Below are positions 1 to 9,473 of a stretch of 64,000 nucleotides of DNA, one piece after another (within the stretch, counting starts at the first letter, position 1; the number at the start of each line of letters is the position of its first letter). The position numbers and the translations under genes are program-made. Source of the DNA: Methylobacterium aquaticum (GTDB taxonomy: Bacteria; Pseudomonadota; Alphaproteobacteria; Rhizobiales; Beijerinckiaceae). The stretch lies in the NCBI RefSeq assembly GCF_016804325.1, contig NZ_CP043627.1, forward strand, positions 3,299,001-3,363,000, in the 5' to 3' direction. The notes below the pieces were generated by a model that was not told the origin of the DNA, ran no database searches, and saw only the letters and a list, made by a program, of their open reading frames with translations.

Positions 1-2082
1 GATGGTGGCGAGGAAAAGCTTCACCTCCGCCGAGAGCTGCTCGGATTGCCGCGACAGCTCGGACGAGGCCGCGAGCACCTGCGTCGCCGCCGCGCCCGTC
101 TCCTCGGCGGCGCCGGCCACGGCGGTGATGGTGTGCGTCACCTCGTTCGTGCCGGTGGCGGCTTCCGCGACGTTGCGGACGATTTCCTGCGTCGCCGCGC
201 CCTGCTCCTCGACGGCGGCGGCGATCCCCACCGAGACGCGGCTGATCTCGGCGATCCGCCCGGTGATCGCCTCGATCGCCGAGACCGCGTCCCCGGTCTT
301 GCCCTGGATGCGGCCGATCTGGCCGGTGATCTCCTCGGTGGCCTTCGCGGTCTGGCCGGCGAGTTCCTTCACTTCCGCCGCCACCACCGCGAAGCCCCGG
401 CCCGCGGCCCCGGCGCGGGCGGCCTCGATGGTGGCGTTGAGCGCCAGGAGATTGGTCTGGCTGGCGATCGACGAGATCAGCCCGACCACGTCGCCGATGC
501 GCGACACCGCCTCGCTCAGCTCGCGCATGTGCCCGGCGGTGCCGGCGGCCTCGACCTCGGCGGTCCGGGCGAGGACCGCCGAGCCCGAGACCTGGCGGCC
601 GATCTCGGTCACCGAGGCGCCCAGCTCCTCGGCGGCAGCGGCGACGGTGCCGACATTCTCGGCGGTCTGGCCAGCGGCGGCGGCGACGGCCGTGGAGCGC
701 CCGGCGGTCCGGGTGGCGCCATCGGTCATGACCGCGGCGGTCGCCTGGAGCTCGGTGGCGGAGGCCGCGACCTGGCCGACGATGCCGCCGACGGCGTGCT
801 CGAAGGCGTCCGCCATCTGGCGCATGCCGGCCCGTCGCTGCGCCTCGGCCGAGGCGCGGGCGAGCGCCGTCTCCTCCTCCAGGGCCCGGGTGCGGATCAG
901 GTTGTCGCGAAACACCTGCACGGTGGCGGCCATCGCGCCGATCTCGTCGCGCCGCCCCTGCGCCGGCACCGTCACGGCGGCGTCGCCCTCGGCGAGCGCC
1001 TGCATCGCGGCGGTCATCCGCCGGATCGGCAGGGCGATGCGGACATGCGCCACGGCGCAGCTCGCGGCGACGAGCAGCAGCGCCGCCGCGAACAGGGCCG
1101 CGTTGACGATCAGGTGGCGTTCCGCCGCCTCGGCCGCCGCATTCGCCGCGACGACGCCGACGGCGAGGGCCTCGTTGGCCACCGCCACGATGGTGTTGAG
1201 CTTCGGGGTGATGAATTTCTGCCACTCGGGCAGGGTCATGGCGGGCTCGGCGCCCGGCGAGAAGGCGCGCAGGTTGCGCTGGATCACCGCCGTCACCTCG
1301 GAGGTGAAATAGGCGGCCTGCGCCGTCGCGACCGCGGCGGCGATCGCGTTCGGCAGGTCGCCGGTCGCCGCCTCGGCGAGCTTCCACGTCGCCTCGTAGC
1401 GGCCGCGCAGGGTCTGTACCGCCTCGGCCTGCTCCAGGGTCAGCGGCGTCCGGCTCGACAGGACGGTGTTGACGACCACGGCGAGCGAGCCGGCGGTGGC
1501 CCGGGTCGCCCAGGCGTTGTTCTTGGCGCCGGTCAGGAGCCGGGTCTCGGGATCGAGGCGGGCCATCTGCCGCTCGAGCACGGTGGCGACCCGCTCGAGC
1601 CGGGCCAGCACCGCGTCGCCGGTCTTCAGCACGCGCGCGGCCAGGGCCTTGTCGCGGGTCTCGGCCTCGCGGGCATAGGCCTCGTCGGCGGCGCGGCGCA
1701 AGGAGAGCTGGTCGCCGTAGCCGGCTTCGAGGTCCTTCAGCGCCTCGCCGAGGCCCGGCACCGGAAGGTCGGCGGGCGCGGCGAGGAGGGCCCGGATCGC
1801 CCCGTCGACCCGGCCGCGATGGCCGTCGATGACCTTGCGCATCGCCGCGGCCTGCTCGCCCAACAGGCTCAAGGTGGCGGCGGTGTCGCCGCGCTCCGAG
1901 CGGAAGGCCTGCATCGCCTCGAGGATGCGCTGGTCGAGCTTCGCCGCGGTGGCGACGGTCCGGGCGTTGCGGTAGCCGGTCCAGGCCGTAACCACCCCGT
2001 CGAGGGTCATCGCCCCGACGATCGCCCCGAGGGCGAGGGCGATCCCGAGCACCTGGGCCCGGATGGACAACAACGACGGCAT
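1..2082 (-). CDS. Methyl-accepting chemotaxis protein, 3' end cut by window edge
   Basis: Transmembrane chemoreceptor that should signal through CheA/CheW. The reverse-strand frame opens at ATG 2082 ([13 protein letters not shown]) and stays open to base 1, giving 694 codons with the stop outside the window. A membrane segment lies at about residues 8-30, followed by a long helical periplasmic region. A second membrane segment lies at about 322-344, then a HAMP-like stretch ([15 protein letters not shown]). The signalling domain covers roughly 430-694 and includes the conserved hairpin-tip region ([18 protein letters not shown]). The last visible residues align with the final few residues of the second receptor at 60315-61778, so probably only a few codons are missing. 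The periplasmic part resembles helical-bundle sensor domains, but the ligand is unknown. No che genes are visible nearby, so it looks like a stand-alone receptor gene. Confidence 0.93.
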   Translation of the reverse strand, partial: MPSLLSIRAQVLGIALALGAIVGAMTLDGVVTAWTGYRNARTVATAAKLDQRILEAMQAFRSERGDTAATLSLLGEQAAAMRKVIDGHRGRVDGAIRALLAAPADLPVPGLGEALKDLEAGYGDQLSLRRAADEAYAREAETRDKALAARVLKTGDAVLARLERVATVLERQMARLDPETRLLTGAKNNAWATRATAGSLAVVVNTVLSSRTPLTLEQAEAVQTLRGRYEATWKLAEAATGDLPNAIAAAVATAQAAYFTSEVTAVIQRNLRAFSPGAEPAMTLPEWQKFITPKLNTIVAVANEALAVGVVAANAAAEAAERHLIVNAALFAAALLLVAASCAVAHVRIALPIRRMTAAMQALAEGDAAVTVPAQGRRDEIGAMAATVQVFRDNLIRTRALEEETALARASAEAQRRAGMRQMADAFEHAVGGIVGQVAASATELQATAAVMTDGATRTAGRSTAVAAAAGQTAENVGTVAAAAEELGASVTEIGRQVSGSAVLARTAEVEAAGTAGHMRELSEAVSRIGDVVGLISSIASQTNLLALNATIEAARAGAAGRGFAVVAAEVKELAGQTAKATEEITGQIGRIQGKTGDAVSAIEAITGRIAEISRVSVGIAAAVEEQGAATQEIVRNVAEAATGTNEVTHTITAVAGAAEETGAAATQVLAASSELSRQSEQLSAEVKLFLATI

Positions 2083-2347
2083 CGCGACCCCCGAATGCCT
2101 GAAATCCGTTCAGGCCCCACCTCGAAGCGGCTGCAGACGACAACGATTTCCCTAAAGAAGCATTAAATGATCTGCATCAAGAGAATTGTGTCACTTATTT
2201 GACAACAGATTACGTTCGACAGCAACGAAACGGAGATACCTCGATCGTCAAATGCCGCCGACGACCGAAGAGTGCTGGACCTGAAGACGAGAGCCTTGGT
2301 TCCGGCGGGATGCGGCGTCCGGGACTACGGCTCTTCGAAAGGCAGGC
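2083..2347. other. Intergenic region upstream of the chemoreceptor
   Basis: About 265 bases without a supported gene, between the receptor start and the YqeY terminator hairpin. It is visibly A+T-richer than the rest of the window around 2135-2240 (for example TGTGTCACTTATTTGACAAC), so it probably carries the receptor promoter. No repeat of the families found elsewhere is present, and I could not assign -35/-10 elements with confidence. Confidence 0.5.
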
Positions 2348-2379
2348 CCGGACCCCGCCCGCGAGGGGGCGGGGTCCGG
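2348..2379 (-). terminator. Hairpin terminator after the YqeY-family gene
   Basis: A perfect 13-bp stem (2348-2360 with 2367-2379, CCGGACCCCGCCC) with a 6-base loop begins just past the stop of the reverse-strand gene. It is followed on that strand by a weak pyrimidine stretch (GGGCCTGCCTTTCG). The stem is very stable. The lack of a clear U-run makes intrinsic termination likely but not certain. Confidence 0.6.
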
Positions 2380-2385
2380 TTCGCG

Positions 2386-2841
2386 TCAGGAGGCCAGCAT
2401 CGCCTTCACGAGGCCGCTCGCCTTGGCGAAGTCCATCCGGCCGGCATAGGCGCCCTTCAGGGCGGCGATGACCTTGCCCATGTCCTTCGGCGAGGCGGCA
2501 CCGGTCTCCGCGATGGCGGCCTGGATCGCCGCGCGGGTCTCGTCCTCGTCCATCTGCTGGGGCAGGAACTGGGTGATGATCGCAGCCTCGGTGCGCTCGC
2601 CCTCGGCGAGCTCCGGGCGGCCGCCCTGGTCGTAGACCGTGGCCGATTCGTTGCGCTGCTTGATCATCTTCTGGAGCAGGGAGAAGATCTCCTCCTCACC
2701 CAGGGGCTCCTTGCCGAGGCCGCGGGCCTCGATGTCCTTGTCCTTGAGGGCGGCCTGGATCAGCCGGACGGTGGCGAGCTTCGCCTTGTCGCCGGCCTTC
2801 ATGGCCTCCTTCATCTCGGCGGTGAGGCGCTGGCGCAGCAT
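2386..2841 (-). CDS. GatB/YqeY domain-containing protein
   Basis: 151-residue protein of the YqeY family, related to the C-terminal tail domain of the GatB subunit of Glu-tRNA(Gln) amidotransferase. The family is small, cytosolic and usually of unknown cellular role; a link to tRNA-dependent amidation is suggested only by the domain. The start is ATG 2841 (MLRQRLTAEMKEAMKAGDK), the usual family N-terminus. An upstream extension to 2916 is open but has no family similarity. Typical family segments are RLIQAALKDKDIEARG near residues 25-40 and the C-terminal KDMGKVIAALKGAYAGRMD. It is divergent from carA, a neighbourhood common in alphaproteobacteria. A strong hairpin follows its stop. Confidence 0.93.
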   Translation of the reverse strand: MLRQRLTAEMKEAMKAGDKAKLATVRLIQAALKDKDIEARGLGKEPLGEEEIFSLLQKMIKQRNESATVYDQGGRPELAEGERTEAAIITQFLPQQMDEDETRAAIQAAIAETGAASPKDMGKVIAALKGAYAGRMDFAKASGLVKAMLAS

Positions 2842-3026
2842 GCCGGTCTCCTGGTGTTCCGGTTGGGGGGCGAGGCACTTGCAAGGCTCCTGCAAGGCTC
2901 TTGAAAGTCGAGGCACTTGAGGGGATAGCAGGGCGTCCCCAGATTGACCGGGCCGCTGCCGGCCTCGTAAACAGCCGGCCGCGCCCGTCGGCCGTGCCCG
3001 GCCGCGACATAAGCGAGATCACGATC

Positions 3027-4241
3027 ATGCTGCAAGACGACGCGGCCGCCCCCGCGCAACCCGAAGGCTGGGCCGAGCCCGTCGCGACCGCCCTCCTGGT
3101 GCTCGCCGACGGCACGGTTCTGGAGGGTTTCGGCATCGGTGCCACCGGCGAGGCCGCCGGTGAAGTCTGCTTCAACACCGCGATGACCGGCTACCAGGAG
3201 ATCCTGACCGATCCGTCCTATGCCGGGCAGATCGTCACCTTCACCTTCCCGCATATCGGCAATGTCGGCACCAACGACGAGGATCTGGAAAGCCTCGACG
3301 CGGCCCCGGCCTCCGGCGTGCGCGGCGCGGTGATCGCCTCGGCGGTGACGAACCCGTCCAACTGGCGCTCGTCGCGCCATCTCGACGGCTGGCTCAAGGC
3401 CCGCGGCATCGTCGGCATCACCGGCGTCGACACCCGCGCGCTCACCGCCCTCATCCGCGACCGCGGCATGCCGAACGCGATCCTGGCCAACGACCCGGAC
3501 GGCCGCTTCGACCGCGAGGCCCTGATCGCCAAGGCCGCGTCGCTGCCGCCGATGGAAGGCCTCGACCTCGTGCCGCCGGTGACGAGCAAGGCCTCGACGA
3601 CCTGGGGCGAGACCTCCTGGCAGCACCCGGCCGGCTACGGCAGCCGGGCGGCCGGCGAAGGCCTCAAGGTCGTGGCGATCGATTACGGCGTGAAGCGCAA
3701 CATCCTGCGCCTGCTCGCCAAGGCGGGCTGCGACGTCACCGTGGTGCCGGCGACCGCGAGCGCCGACGAGGTGCTGGCGCTCCAGCCCGACGGCGTCTTC
3801 CTGTCGAACGGCCCGGGCGACCCGGCGGCGACCGGCGAGTACGCCGTGCCGGTGATCCGCGCCCTCCTCGACAAGAAGGTCCCGACCTTCGGCATCTGCC
3901 TCGGCCACCAGCTGATGGGCCTCGCGCTCGGCGGCCGCACGGTGAAGATGAGCCAGGGCCATCACGGCGCCAACCACCCGGTGAAGGACCACACCACCGG
4001 CAAGGTCGAGATCGTCTCGATGAACCACGGCTTTGCCGTCGACCCGTCGAGCCTGCCGGCGAATGCCGTCGAGACCCACGTCTCGCTGTTCGACGGCTCG
4101 AATTGCGGCCTGTCGCTCACCGACCGTCCGGCCTTCTCGGTGCAGCACCACCCGGAGGCCTCGCCGGGCCCGCAGGACAGCCACTACCTGTTCGACCGCT
4201 TCGTCACGCTCATGCGTGAGACGAAGAGCAGCAACGCGTAA
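3027..4241 (+). CDS. carA: Carbamoyl-phosphate synthase small subunit
   Basis: Glutaminase subunit of carbamoyl-phosphate synthetase. It hydrolyses glutamine and passes ammonia to CarB for arginine and pyrimidine synthesis. The length (404 aa) is typical. The N-terminal CPSase domain covers about residues 20-170 (ALLVLADGTVLEGFG, FNTAMTGYQEILTDPSYAGQ), and the class I glutamine amidotransferase domain about 205-395. The nucleophile is Cys about 291 in FGICLGHQL, and the His/Glu pair is in VQHHPEASPGPQ. ATG 3027 (MLQDDAAAP) is preferred over the open upstream extension because family similarity begins shortly after it; a 10-20 residue hydrophilic lead is common in this group. carB is not in the window. 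A 20-bp perfect palindrome lies 13 bases past the stop. Confidence 0.97.
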   Translation: MLQDDAAAPAQPEGWAEPVATALLVLADGTVLEGFGIGATGEAAGEVCFNTAMTGYQEILTDPSYAGQIVTFTFPHIGNVGTNDEDLESLDAAPASGVRGAVIASAVTNPSNWRSSRHLDGWLKARGIVGITGVDTRALTALIRDRGMPNAILANDPDGRFDREALIAKAASLPPMEGLDLVPPVTSKASTTWGETSWQHPAGYGSRAAGEGLKVVAIDYGVKRNILRLLAKAGCDVTVVPATASADEVLALQPDGVFLSNGPGDPAATGEYAVPVIRALLDKKVPTFGICLGHQLMGLALGGRTVKMSQGHHGANHPVKDHTTGKVEIVSMNHGFAVDPSSLPANAVETHVSLFDGSNCGLSLTDRPAFSVQHHPEASPGPQDSHYLFDRFVTLMRETKSSNA

Positions 4242-4254
4242 CTTCGAAAAAGGT

Positions 4255-4274
4255 TGCGGCCGGTTCCGGCCGCA
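4255..4274. terminator. 20-bp perfect palindrome after carA
   Basis: TGCGGCCGGTTCCGGCCGCA is a perfect palindrome starting 13 bases after the carA stop. It is preceded by CGAAAAAGG and followed by CCACAAAAAACC. The flanking A-runs would suit reverse-strand termination better than forward, but it is the only structure between carA and the next gene and may protect or end the carA message. Confidence 0.45.
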
Positions 4275-4337
4275 GCCACAAAAAACCCGAACTCGCGGCC
4301 GATTCTCCCGGCCGTCCACCGCCCTGGAGCGACGACG

Positions 4338-4751
4338 ATGAACGATCGTCGCGGGGCCGCGATTCGGGGCTTGAATCCAGTGATCGACCACGCCGCCAGC
4401 GACAGCTTCTCGCGCCTGCACCGCACCTTCACCACCCATCTCGGCATCGCCGTGGGGCTGGCCTGGGTGACGACGCTGGCCGCCGCCACCCAGGCGCCGT
4501 GGGTGCGCAACATCCGCGCGCTGATCGACCCGACCGCGGGCCGCGTCGAGAGCACTTGGTCGTTCCTGTTCGCGATGCCGGTGGTGCTGACGCTCGCCTG
4601 GCTCGGCGCCCTCTACGGCCGCGAGACCCTGCGCGAGCTGCGTGCCCTGCCCAACGACGCCGCCGAGTTCGCGCTCGCCGCCGCCGTCGCCTTCGCGGTG
4701 TTCTATCTCTCGATCGACCGGGCCGTCTCGGTCCTGCTCATCGGCGGCTGA
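4338..4751 (+). CDS. Small three-helix membrane protein of unknown function
   Basis: 137-residue protein that I do not recognise. ATG 4338 (MNDRRGAAIRGLNP) follows the carA hairpin. Three hydrophobic stretches can be seen: about 38-56 (GIAVGLAWVTTLAAATQ), 76-97 (FLFAMPVVLTLAWLGALYG) and 112-136 (FALAAAVAFAVFYLSIDRAVS). It is therefore predicted to be an inner-membrane protein with a cytosolic or periplasmic N-terminal arm of about 35 residues. Codon use matches its neighbours. It lies 96 bases after carA and 26 bases before the methyltransferase, so the latter two may share a transcript. No catalytic motif is evident. Confidence 0.75.
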   Translation: MNDRRGAAIRGLNPVIDHAASDSFSRLHRTFTTHLGIAVGLAWVTTLAAATQAPWVRNIRALIDPTAGRVESTWSFLFAMPVVLTLAWLGALYGRETLRELRALPNDAAEFALAAAVAFAVFYLSIDRAVSVLLIGG

Positions 4752-4777
4752 GCCCTCCCGACACAGGCTGTCCGATC

Positions 4778-5470
4778 GTGGTGTCTTCCTGGCGCGAGTT
4801 CTGGGACCGCGACACCCCGATCTACGTCAATGCGCGCCACAAGGCCCGGCACTATGCCGGGCTGGCCGAGGAGATCGCCGCCCTGGTGCCGCATCCGGGT
4901 GCGGTCGTTCTCGATCACGGCTGCGGCGAGGCCCTGTCGGCCGACCGGGTCGCGGAGTCTTGCGGCCGGCTCCTCCTCTGCGATGCCTCCCCGCGCCAGC
5001 GCGACGCCCTGGGGCAGCGTTTCGCCGCCTCCCCGACCATCGCCATCCTCTCCCCCGACGACGTCGCCGCCCTGCCCGCGGCGAGCCTCGACCTCGTGGT
5101 GGCGAATTCCCTGGCGCAGTACCTCACGGTCTCGGAACTCGATGCCTGCCTGCGCGACTGGCGCCGGCTGCTCAAGCCCGGCGGTCGCCTGGTCCTCGCC
5201 GACGTGATCCCGCCGCAACTCGGCGCCGTCGCCGATGCGACGGCGCTCCTCGCCTTCGCGCGGCGCGAGGGTTTCCTCGTGGCGGCCGCCGTCGGACTCG
5301 TCCGTACCCTGTTCTCGGATTACCGCGCGCTGCGCCGGACGCTAGGCCTTGCCCGCTCCGACGAGGCCGCGATGCTGGCCCGGCTGCGGGAGACGGGCTT
5401 CAGGGCGGAGCGGTTGCCGCGCAACCTCGGGCACAATCAGGGGCGGATGGCGTTCTCGGCATGGGCGTGA
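4778..5470 (+). CDS. Class I SAM-dependent methyltransferase
   Basis: 230-residue cytosolic methyltransferase of the UbiE/Methyltransf_11 type. The SAM-binding motif I is seen in VVLDHGCGEALSADRVAE near residues 44-61. An acidic post-I position lies in LLLCDASPRQRDALG, and the later motif RRLLKPGGRLVLADVIPP near 130-147 is typical of the family. The start is one of two consecutive GTG codons (4778 or 4781), giving VVSSWREFWDRDTP; no ATG is available before the conserved region. The substrate is unknown. The protein ends with GRMAFSAWA shortly before the convergent exopolysaccharide block. Confidence 0.85.
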   Translation: MVSSWREFWDRDTPIYVNARHKARHYAGLAEEIAALVPHPGAVVLDHGCGEALSADRVAESCGRLLLCDASPRQRDALGQRFAASPTIAILSPDDVAALPAASLDLVVANSLAQYLTVSELDACLRDWRRLLKPGGRLVLADVIPPQLGAVADATALLAFARREGFLVAAAVGLVRTLFSDYRALRRTLGLARSDEAAMLARLRETGFRAERLPRNLGHNQGRMAFSAWA

Positions 5471-5487
5471 GAGCCCGGCACCCGGAC

Positions 5488-5531
5488 GGGGCGAGGCGGA
5501 ACTGACGCCGACACCTCTCCCGCCTCGTCCC
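5488..5531. terminator. Hairpin between convergent genes
   Basis: GGGGCGAGGCGG at 5488-5499 pairs with CCGCCTCGTCCC at 5520-5531 (one G-T pair) across a 20-base loop. It lies in the gap between the methyltransferase and the convergent sugar transferase, where a two-way terminator is expected. No clear U-run follows on either strand. Confidence 0.4.
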
Positions 5532-5651
5532 GCAGCATAAGTCCAGGAGCCCTCCGTCGAGGCTCCCGTTGGTGGCACCTTCGGGCCTGCTCGCGTGACC
5601 CGACCGAGCAGGCACCGAGGGGGCTGGGAAAACGGTCCTCCCCCCTGCACC

Positions 5652-7187
5652 TCAATATGCGTTCTCGGTCTTGAACAGGGCCAGCGGCGTCATCGCCAGG
5701 ATCTGCAGGTCGAAGAACACCGACCAGTTCTCGATGTAGTACAGGTCGTGCTCGACGCGGCGCTGGATCTTCTCGTTGGTGTCGGTCTCGCCGCGCCAGC
5801 CGTTGATCTGGGCCCAGCCGGTCATGCCGGGCTTGACCTTGTGGCGGGCGAAGTAGCCGTCGACGACCTGGTCGTAGAGGGTGTTGGCGGCCTTGGCCTG
5901 GAGGGCGTGCGGGCGCGGCCCGACCAGGGACAGGTCGCCCTTCACCACGTTGATGAGCTGGGGCAGCTCGTCGAGCGAGCTCTTGCGGATGAAGCGGCCG
6001 ACCGGGGTCACCCGCGGATCGCCCTTTGTGACGATCTTGTTCGCCGCGAAGTCGCACTGGTCGGTGTACATCGACCGGAACTTGTAGACGTCGATCACCT
6101 CGTTGTTGAAGCCGTGGCGCTTCTGGCGGAAGAAGACCGGGCCGGGCGAGGTGAGCTTCACGGCGAGCGCCACGCCCAGCATCACCGGCGAGAGCATCAG
6201 CAGCAGCACGGCGCCGACCACGCGGTCGAACACGCCCTTCACCACCACGTCCCAATCGGCGATCGGCCGGTCGAACACGTCGAGCACCGGCACCGAGCCG
6301 AGATAGGAGTAGCTGCGCGGGCGTAAGCGAAGCTTCGAGGCATGGGCCGAGAGGCGGATGTCGACCGGCAGCACCCAGAGCTTGGCCAGCATCTGGAGGA
6401 TGCGCGCCTCGGCCGAGATCGGCAGGGTGAAGACGATCAGGTCGACCTTGGTGCGGCGGGCGAAGGTGACGAGGTCGCTGACCGTGCCGAGCTTGGGGTA
6501 GCCCGCGACCACGTCGGCCGAGCGGCCGTCGTTGCGGTCGTCGAACAGGCCGACCACCTTGAGGCCGGAATCGCCCTGCGCCTCGATCGCCCGGATCAGC
6601 GCCTCGGCCGGCTCGCCCCCGCCCACGACGGCGACGCGCCGGTCGAACCGGCCGCGGCGCATCTGGGCGCTGACCACCAGGGCCAGCACCAGGCGCTCGG
6701 CGAGCAGCAGCGCCAGGCCGCCGCCATAGACGCTCACCAGCCACAGCCGCGAGTAGTTGTCGCCGAGCTTGGCGAGGAACAGGGCGGTGGCAGCGAGCAG
6801 CATCACCAGCGACCAGCCGAGCACCACCCGGGCGCCGACGCTGAAGAAGGCCCGGAACGCCCGGATGCCGTAGGCGCCGAGCGCCTGCAGCACCAGCACC
6901 GTGAGGGCGGCGAGCCCGAGGATCGCCGCCGCGTAGCCGAGATTGAGCGGCACCACGCCGGCGAGCAGCCATCGCTGGGCGCACAGGCCCGCCAGCGCCA
7001 CGAGGACGAATTCGAGGGCCCGGACGCAACCGGTGAACACCACCGGCGAGAGGGCGGGGTTCGGCCGCACCGGCGCCACCGTCTCGGCGGGCGGCACGGG
7101 CTCGCGCTCCTGGCCCGAGCGGTTCAGAGGCCCGGCCTGGTCGGCCGCCACGGTCTTGAGGATGTCGCGGACGTCGAACGCACTCAT
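5652..7187 (-). CDS. Undecaprenyl-phosphate glucose phosphotransferase (WcaJ/ExoY type)
   Basis: Polyisoprenyl-phosphate hexose-1-phosphate transferase. It starts exopolysaccharide repeat-unit synthesis by moving a sugar-1-phosphate to undecaprenyl phosphate at the inner membrane. The length (511 aa) is right for the large WcaJ-like subclass. The N-terminal half has about four membrane helices (for example [19 protein letters not shown]). A Rossmann-like CoA-binding fold follows ([20 protein letters not shown]). The C-terminal transferase domain from about residue 310 has a membrane helix ([19 protein letters not shown]) and the signature [20 protein letters not shown], then [20 protein letters not shown] 7187 ([13 protein letters not shown]) is chosen over an upstream in-frame ATG at 7229. 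Glycosyltransferase and export genes follow upstream on the same strand, so it acts in the same pathway. Confidence 0.93.
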   Translation of the reverse strand: MSAFDVRDILKTVAADQAGPLNRSGQEREPVPPAETVAPVRPNPALSPVVFTGCVRALEFVLVALAGLCAQRWLLAGVVPLNLGYAAAILGLAALTVLVLQALGAYGIRAFRAFFSVGARVVLGWSLVMLLAATALFLAKLGDNYSRLWLVSVYGGGLALLLAERLVLALVVSAQMRRGRFDRRVAVVGGGEPAEALIRAIEAQGDSGLKVVGLFDDRNDGRSADVVAGYPKLGTVSDLVTFARRTKVDLIVFTLPISAEARILQMLAKLWVLPVDIRLSAHASKLRLRPRSYSYLGSVPVLDVFDRPIADWDVVVKGVFDRVVGAVLLLMLSPVMLGVALAVKLTSPGPVFFRQKRHGFNNEVIDVYKFRSMYTDQCDFAANKIVTKGDPRVTPVGRFIRKSSLDELPQLINVVKGDLSLVGPRPHALQAKAANTLYDQVVDGYFARHKVKPGMTGWAQINGWRGETDTNEKIQRRVEHDLYYIENWSVFFDLQILAMTPLALFKTENAY

Positions 7188-7330
7188 GGCACGGTTCCGG
7201 TCTCGGTCGAGGCGACGAAAGTCTCGCATCGTCCGTGGGTTAGGATGGGGATCCTGCCGCCAAGCCCTGAGCGAAGGCTTAAAGGGACCATGACGGGTTT
7301 CTCGAAGATCGGCGGTCCCGGGACGGGGCG

Positions 7331-8527
7331 TCAGCCCCGCCCGACCCGGGCGGCGGCGTAGCCGGCGAGCCCGTCCTCCGCCATTCGGCTCATCGAAAAG
7401 CGGCAGCGGATGAAGGCGCTGAGCGCCGCCGCCTCGCCGGAGCGCTCATCCGGATCCTGGTCGACCTTGCGCAGGATCGCCCGGGCGAGGGCTCCGGCGT
7501 CGCCCGGCGGCACCAGGGCGGGGGCGGCGGGCCCGAAGATCTCCGGGATGCCGCCGACATCGGTCGAGACGAGGGGCTGGGCGGCGGCGGCCGCCTCGAG
7601 GATCACGTAGGGCAGCGACTCGGCCAGCGAGGGCACCACCATCACGGTGGCGCGGCTGAGCGCCGACCGGATCGGTTGCGGCGGCTCGAACAGCACGTCC
7701 TCGGCGAGGCCCAGCGCGGCGACGCGGTTGCGCAAGGAGGTCTCGTCGGGCCCCGAGCCGACCACCAGCAGGGTCAGGCGCCGGCCCTGCTCCCGGCGCA
7801 GGCGGGCCAGCGCCTCGAACAGCACCGGCACGCCCTTCGCCTCGCGCAGCTCGCCGATATAGACGAGGTCGAGCGGGGCCGGACCGGGGACGATCGGGGC
7901 GAACTCGGCCGGCGAGATGCCGTTATGGACCACCCGCACCAGCCGGTCGGTCGGGCCGACATAGGCCCGGTAGCGCCCGGCGATGTAGTCGCTCTCGAAC
8001 AGAAAAACGTCGGTGCGCCGGGTGAGGACGCCCTCCGCCAGCATGTAGAGGCGGTGGAGCGGCGTGCCCGGGCGGTAGTTGAAGCTGCCGCCATGCGGCG
8101 TGTAGGCCCGCACCGGAGGCGCCCCGCCCCCGGCCGGCGCCAGGCGGGCGAACAGGCCGCCCTTCGAGCCGTGGCCGTGCAGGACGGTCGGCGCCAGCCG
8201 TCGGATGAGGCGGGCGAGCGCCGACAGGGCGGCGAGGTCGCTCGGATGCGGGTTGCGGCGCATCGGCAGCCGGGTGATGCCGAGGGTGAGGTGCGGCGCC
8301 AGCTCGGCGAGGACCGCCTCCGCCCGGGCGCCCCCGGTGCTCGCATCGCAGAACAGGCCGACCGCGTGACCGGCCTCGGCCTGCAGCCGCGCGACGTCGA
8401 GGACGTGGCGAAACAGGCCGCCGACGGGGGCGCGGAACACGTGCAGGATCCGCTCGCGCGGGGCGGAAGCGGGCACGGGCGCCGGCGGCGCGGGCTCGGC
8501 GGCGAGGCGATGGGAGGTGGCGGCCAC
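7331..8527 (-). CDS. Glycosyltransferase family 4 (GT-B fold)
   Basis: 398-residue cytosolic GT-B glycosyltransferase that probably adds a sugar to the lipid-linked exopolysaccharide unit. The N-terminal Rossmann domain carries ILHVFRAPVGGLFRHVLDVA, with the glycine-rich acceptor-side loop typical of GT4. The C-terminal donor domain shows DLVYIGELREAKGVPVLFEA and later ESLPYVILEAAAAAQPLVST followed by DVGGIPEI, the family EX7E-type donor-binding motif (E-S-L-P...E). It lies 143 bases from the sugar transferase gene on the same strand, and 177 bases separate it from the export lipoprotein gene. The specific sugar cannot be read from sequence. A 30-residue Ala/Pro-rich N-terminal lead is present before the fold begins. 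Confidence 0.9.
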   Translation of the reverse strand: MAATSHRLAAEPAPPAPVPASAPRERILHVFRAPVGGLFRHVLDVARLQAEAGHAVGLFCDASTGGARAEAVLAELAPHLTLGITRLPMRRNPHPSDLAALSALARLIRRLAPTVLHGHGSKGGLFARLAPAGGGAPPVRAYTPHGGSFNYRPGTPLHRLYMLAEGVLTRRTDVFLFESDYIAGRYRAYVGPTDRLVRVVHNGISPAEFAPIVPGPAPLDLVYIGELREAKGVPVLFEALARLRREQGRRLTLLVVGSGPDETSLRNRVAALGLAEDVLFEPPQPIRSALSRATVMVVPSLAESLPYVILEAAAAAQPLVSTDVGGIPEIFGPAAPALVPPGDAGALARAILRKVDQDPDERSGEAAALSAFIRCRFSMSRMAEDGLAGYAAARVGRG

Positions 8528-8704
8528 GGGCGAAGTCCTCGAAGCGGATGACGGCGCCGCGGCGGGCGGCTGCCGTATCTCGCCCCAAGGCCGTGGCCGG
8601 GCGGTTAAGCGGCGGGAGGGAAGTCCAGTCCCGCGCAGGATGGATGAGGGCGTGGTTAACCGCCGGTCAGCGCAAGTCGAGCCCGGTGCGCGCCCGTCCG
8701 GGTC

Positions 8705-9277
8705 TCAGAACCAGCGCTCCTTGACCACGATCGTGTCGCCGGGGCGGACCGGGTAGGTCATCGGGACGATGCCGGAGACGAGGCCGGTCGGCCCCTCGCG
8801 GGTGAGCACGGCGTAGTCGCGGGCGGCGCGGGGGCCGAAGCCCGCCGCGATCGCCACCGCGGTCTCGACCGTCATGCCGCTCACGAAGGGGTACTGGCCC
8901 GAGGTGGTGACCTCGCCCAGGATGAAGAACGGCCGGTAGACCTCGACCTCGACCGTGACGTGGGGCTCGCGCACGAAGCCGTCGCGCAGCCGCGCCTCGA
9001 TGGCGCGGGCGGCCTGGGCGGTCGAGCCGCCGGCGACCTTGATCGGGCCGATCAGCGGCATGGCGATGCGCCCGGCCCCGTCGACCGCGTAGATGTTCGA
9101 CAGGTTGTCCTGGCCGAACACGATCACCCGCAGCCGGTCGCCGGAGGCGAGCGAGTACGAGGCGCCGACCGCGCCGGTGCCGGTCTCGTCGAGGAGCGCG
9201 GTGCGGTACTCGGGCCGCAGGCATCCGCCGAGCGCGAGCGTGGTCGCCAAGCCTGTGAGAAGGGCGCGTCGGTTCAT
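8705..9277 (-). CDS. Polysaccharide export lipoprotein (Wza/ExoF-type)
   Basis: 190-residue periplasmic/outer-membrane protein of the polysaccharide biosynthesis/export family. ATG 9277 starts a lipoprotein signal peptide (MNRRALLTGLATTLALGGC), and the lipobox LGGC puts the lipidated Cys at residue 19. The Poly_export domain follows (YSLASGDRLRVIVFGQDNLS). A SLBB-like repeat comes next (YRPFFILGEVTTSGQYPFVSG), ending in VRPGDTIVVKERWF. It is shorter than E. coli Wza (about 380 aa) but typical of the short alphaproteobacterial form that works with a Wzc-like partner. It is divergent from the Wzc-like gene at 9474, and the 196-base gap probably holds both promoters. Confidence 0.92.
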   Translation of the reverse strand: MNRRALLTGLATTLALGGCLRPEYRTALLDETGTGAVGASYSLASGDRLRVIVFGQDNLSNIYAVDGAGRIAMPLIGPIKVAGGSTAQAARAIEARLRDGFVREPHVTVEVEVYRPFFILGEVTTSGQYPFVSGMTVETAVAIAAGFGPRAARDYAVLTREGPTGLVSGIVPMTYPVRPGDTIVVKERWF

Positions 9278-9473
9278 CGCTTCCGGCCAGTCCAAGTCGT
9301 GTCCGAGATGTTGTCCCCAGGCCTAGGGTGTCGTGGTTAATGAAGTCTCACCCGGGGCACGATCGGGACGGCACGAGAGGATTTCGGTCTTAACCGCGCG
9401 GCAACCTTAATCGCGTCTGCTGGCGGCAGGGCCCGGTCCGGGCCGCTTCCCGCCTCCTCACCGACGGTCCGCA

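Noticed and set aside
2..2166. Two long forward open frames opposite the first chemoreceptor
   Set aside because: Low-complexity Ala/Arg/Gly proteins with no family features. The reverse strand encodes a complete chemoreceptor pattern; these are shadows caused by high GC.
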